Shown here piece after piece: positions 5,854-6,426 of a DNA stretch of 6,426 bases; position 1 is the first letter of the stretch; the number at the start of each line of letters is the position of its first letter. The notes beneath the pieces are model-generated. The model did not search any database, had not been told where the DNA came from, and saw only the letters and a list, made by a program, of their open reading frames with translations. The position numbers and the translations under genes were made by a program. This stretch comes from Pseudomonadota bacterium (GTDB taxonomy: Bacteria > Pseudomonadota > Alphaproteobacteria > Reyranellales > Reyranellaceae), in contig JAEZIF010000162.1 of assembly GCA_023416135.1 (NCBI GenBank), positions 1 to 6,426 on the forward strand, in the 5' to 3' direction.

Positions 5854-6426
5854 TCAGTCCCGCCAGCGGTAGCTGCCGAGATCAGGCCGGCTGGACGCCG
5901 TATAGGGCAGGAACCCCGCATGGCCCCGTGGCGGCGCGATGACGCCGTCCGTCGAGTCCGTGCGCAGGATTGCGCTGGTGACCGGCAAGGACCAGGTCTC
6001 GCCCTGCAGCATCCGGGGCTTTGCCGCCAGATGCGTTTCCTCATAGGCGATGACGCCGGGCCGATCACGGACAGCGGCCTTCACTTCATCCAGGTAGGAC
6101 ACGAACAGCACCGCGAGCGTCGCGTTCCACGGCAGCGAGGCGAGGAACAGCAGCCCGGCGAAGGCAAGCAGCCGCCGCGCCGCCGGAAGCTCGGTCCTCA
6201 AGCCGCAGGCGTGCCCCCACATGAAGAGGATGATCGCCACCAGGATGGGCCCTGCGGCAAACCGCGTGATGTTCTGGCCATAGGCGAAGGGCGGGCCGAA
6301 GTATCCGCTGGTCAGGACCAGCAGCGGCAACAGGACGAGCGCGATCAGCGCGGGAGCGACGAGCAGCCAGAAACGCACGGTCAGGAGAGCGGCCGGGCGC
6401 ACCAGGGCGAAGCCCGCGACGACCAG
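5854..6426 (-). CDS. Unrecognised integral membrane protein, N-terminus beyond window edge
   Basis: I do not recognise this protein. The frame is open from the right edge to a TGA at 5856-5854, giving 190 visible residues. A GTG at 6402-6400 could be a start, but the frame continues upstream with hydrophobic sequence (LVVAGFALV), so the true start is probably outside the window. Likely membrane segments lie at visible residues 18-40, 57-76 and 84-112, and possibly at the extreme N-terminal end. A soluble tail of about 75 residues follows, holding GETWSLPVTSAIL, DGVIAPPRGHAGFLPY and a final LGSYRWRD. The tail has no cysteine or obvious catalytic motif; its Trp, Pro and Gly residues suggest a conserved small fold. 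It converges on the ModA-like gene with 4 bp between stop codons. Confidence 0.72.
   Translation of the reverse strand: MVVAGFALVRPAALLTVRFWLLVAPALIALVLLPLLVLTSGYFGPPFAYGQNITRFAAGPILVAIILFMWGHACGLRTELPAARRLLAFAGLLFLASLPWNATLAVLFVSYLDEVKAAVRDRPGVIAYEETHLAAKPRMLQGETWSLPVTSAILRTDSTDGVIAPPRGHAGFLPYTASSRPDLGSYRWRD

Noticed and set aside
5850..5869. Possible intrinsic terminator after the ModA-like gene
   Set aside because: The stem is only 5-6 bp with a 10-nt loop and no T-run on either strand, so it is no better than expected by chance.
5082..6068. 328-codon minus-strand open frame
   Set aside because: It is antisense to the ModA-like gene and out of frame with the membrane protein, with no domain visible.

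Overview
This is a GC-rich (roughly two-thirds G+C) window from what looks like an alphaproteobacterium, perhaps Rhizobiales or Rhodospirillales. That placement rests on base composition, the alternative GTG starts and the gene families present. No rRNA or other taxonomic marker is in the window. The strong GC bias opens long false reading frames on both strands, so genes were chosen by recognisable protein families and start signals, not by length.

Layout. A minus-strand enolase-superfamily enzyme of the mandelate racemase subgroup fills 1-1102, with its C-terminal end beyond the left edge. A 150-bp divergent intergenic region (1103-1252) follows. Then comes a plus-strand run: a CurA-like NADPH-dependent MDR reductase (1253-2269), a family III (CaiB/BaiF-type) CoA-transferase (2280-3467), a possible 25-codon coupling ORF (3464-3541) and a HutD/Ves-family cupin-like protein (3538-4095). 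After a 78-nt gap containing an inverted repeat come a ketopantoate-reductase-family oxidoreductase (4174-5085) and a secreted ModA-like solute-binding protein (5103-5849). A minus-strand integral membrane protein (5854 to the right edge, N-terminus missing) converges on this run with only 4 bp between stop codons.

How they may work together (inference). The enolase-superfamily enzyme, MDR reductase, CoA-transferase and 2-ketoacid-reductase-like protein all suit catabolism of a small organic or hydroxy acid. In such a scheme the CoA-transferase would activate the acid, the reductases would handle enone or keto groups, and the binding protein might sense or deliver a ligand. Nothing in the sequence fixes the substrate. 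The window contains no mobile element, RNA gene, CRISPR array or defence system that I can support.

The points most worth checking are: a Ser at the position of the catalytic Asp of the His-Asp dyad in the racemase-family enzyme; a tiny ORF overlapping both its neighbours by ATGA and GTGA; missing active-site Asn residues in the ketopantoate-reductase-like protein; and a ModA-like protein without the usual oxyanion-binding serines or any transporter partner. I see no clear evidence for a wholly new biological system.
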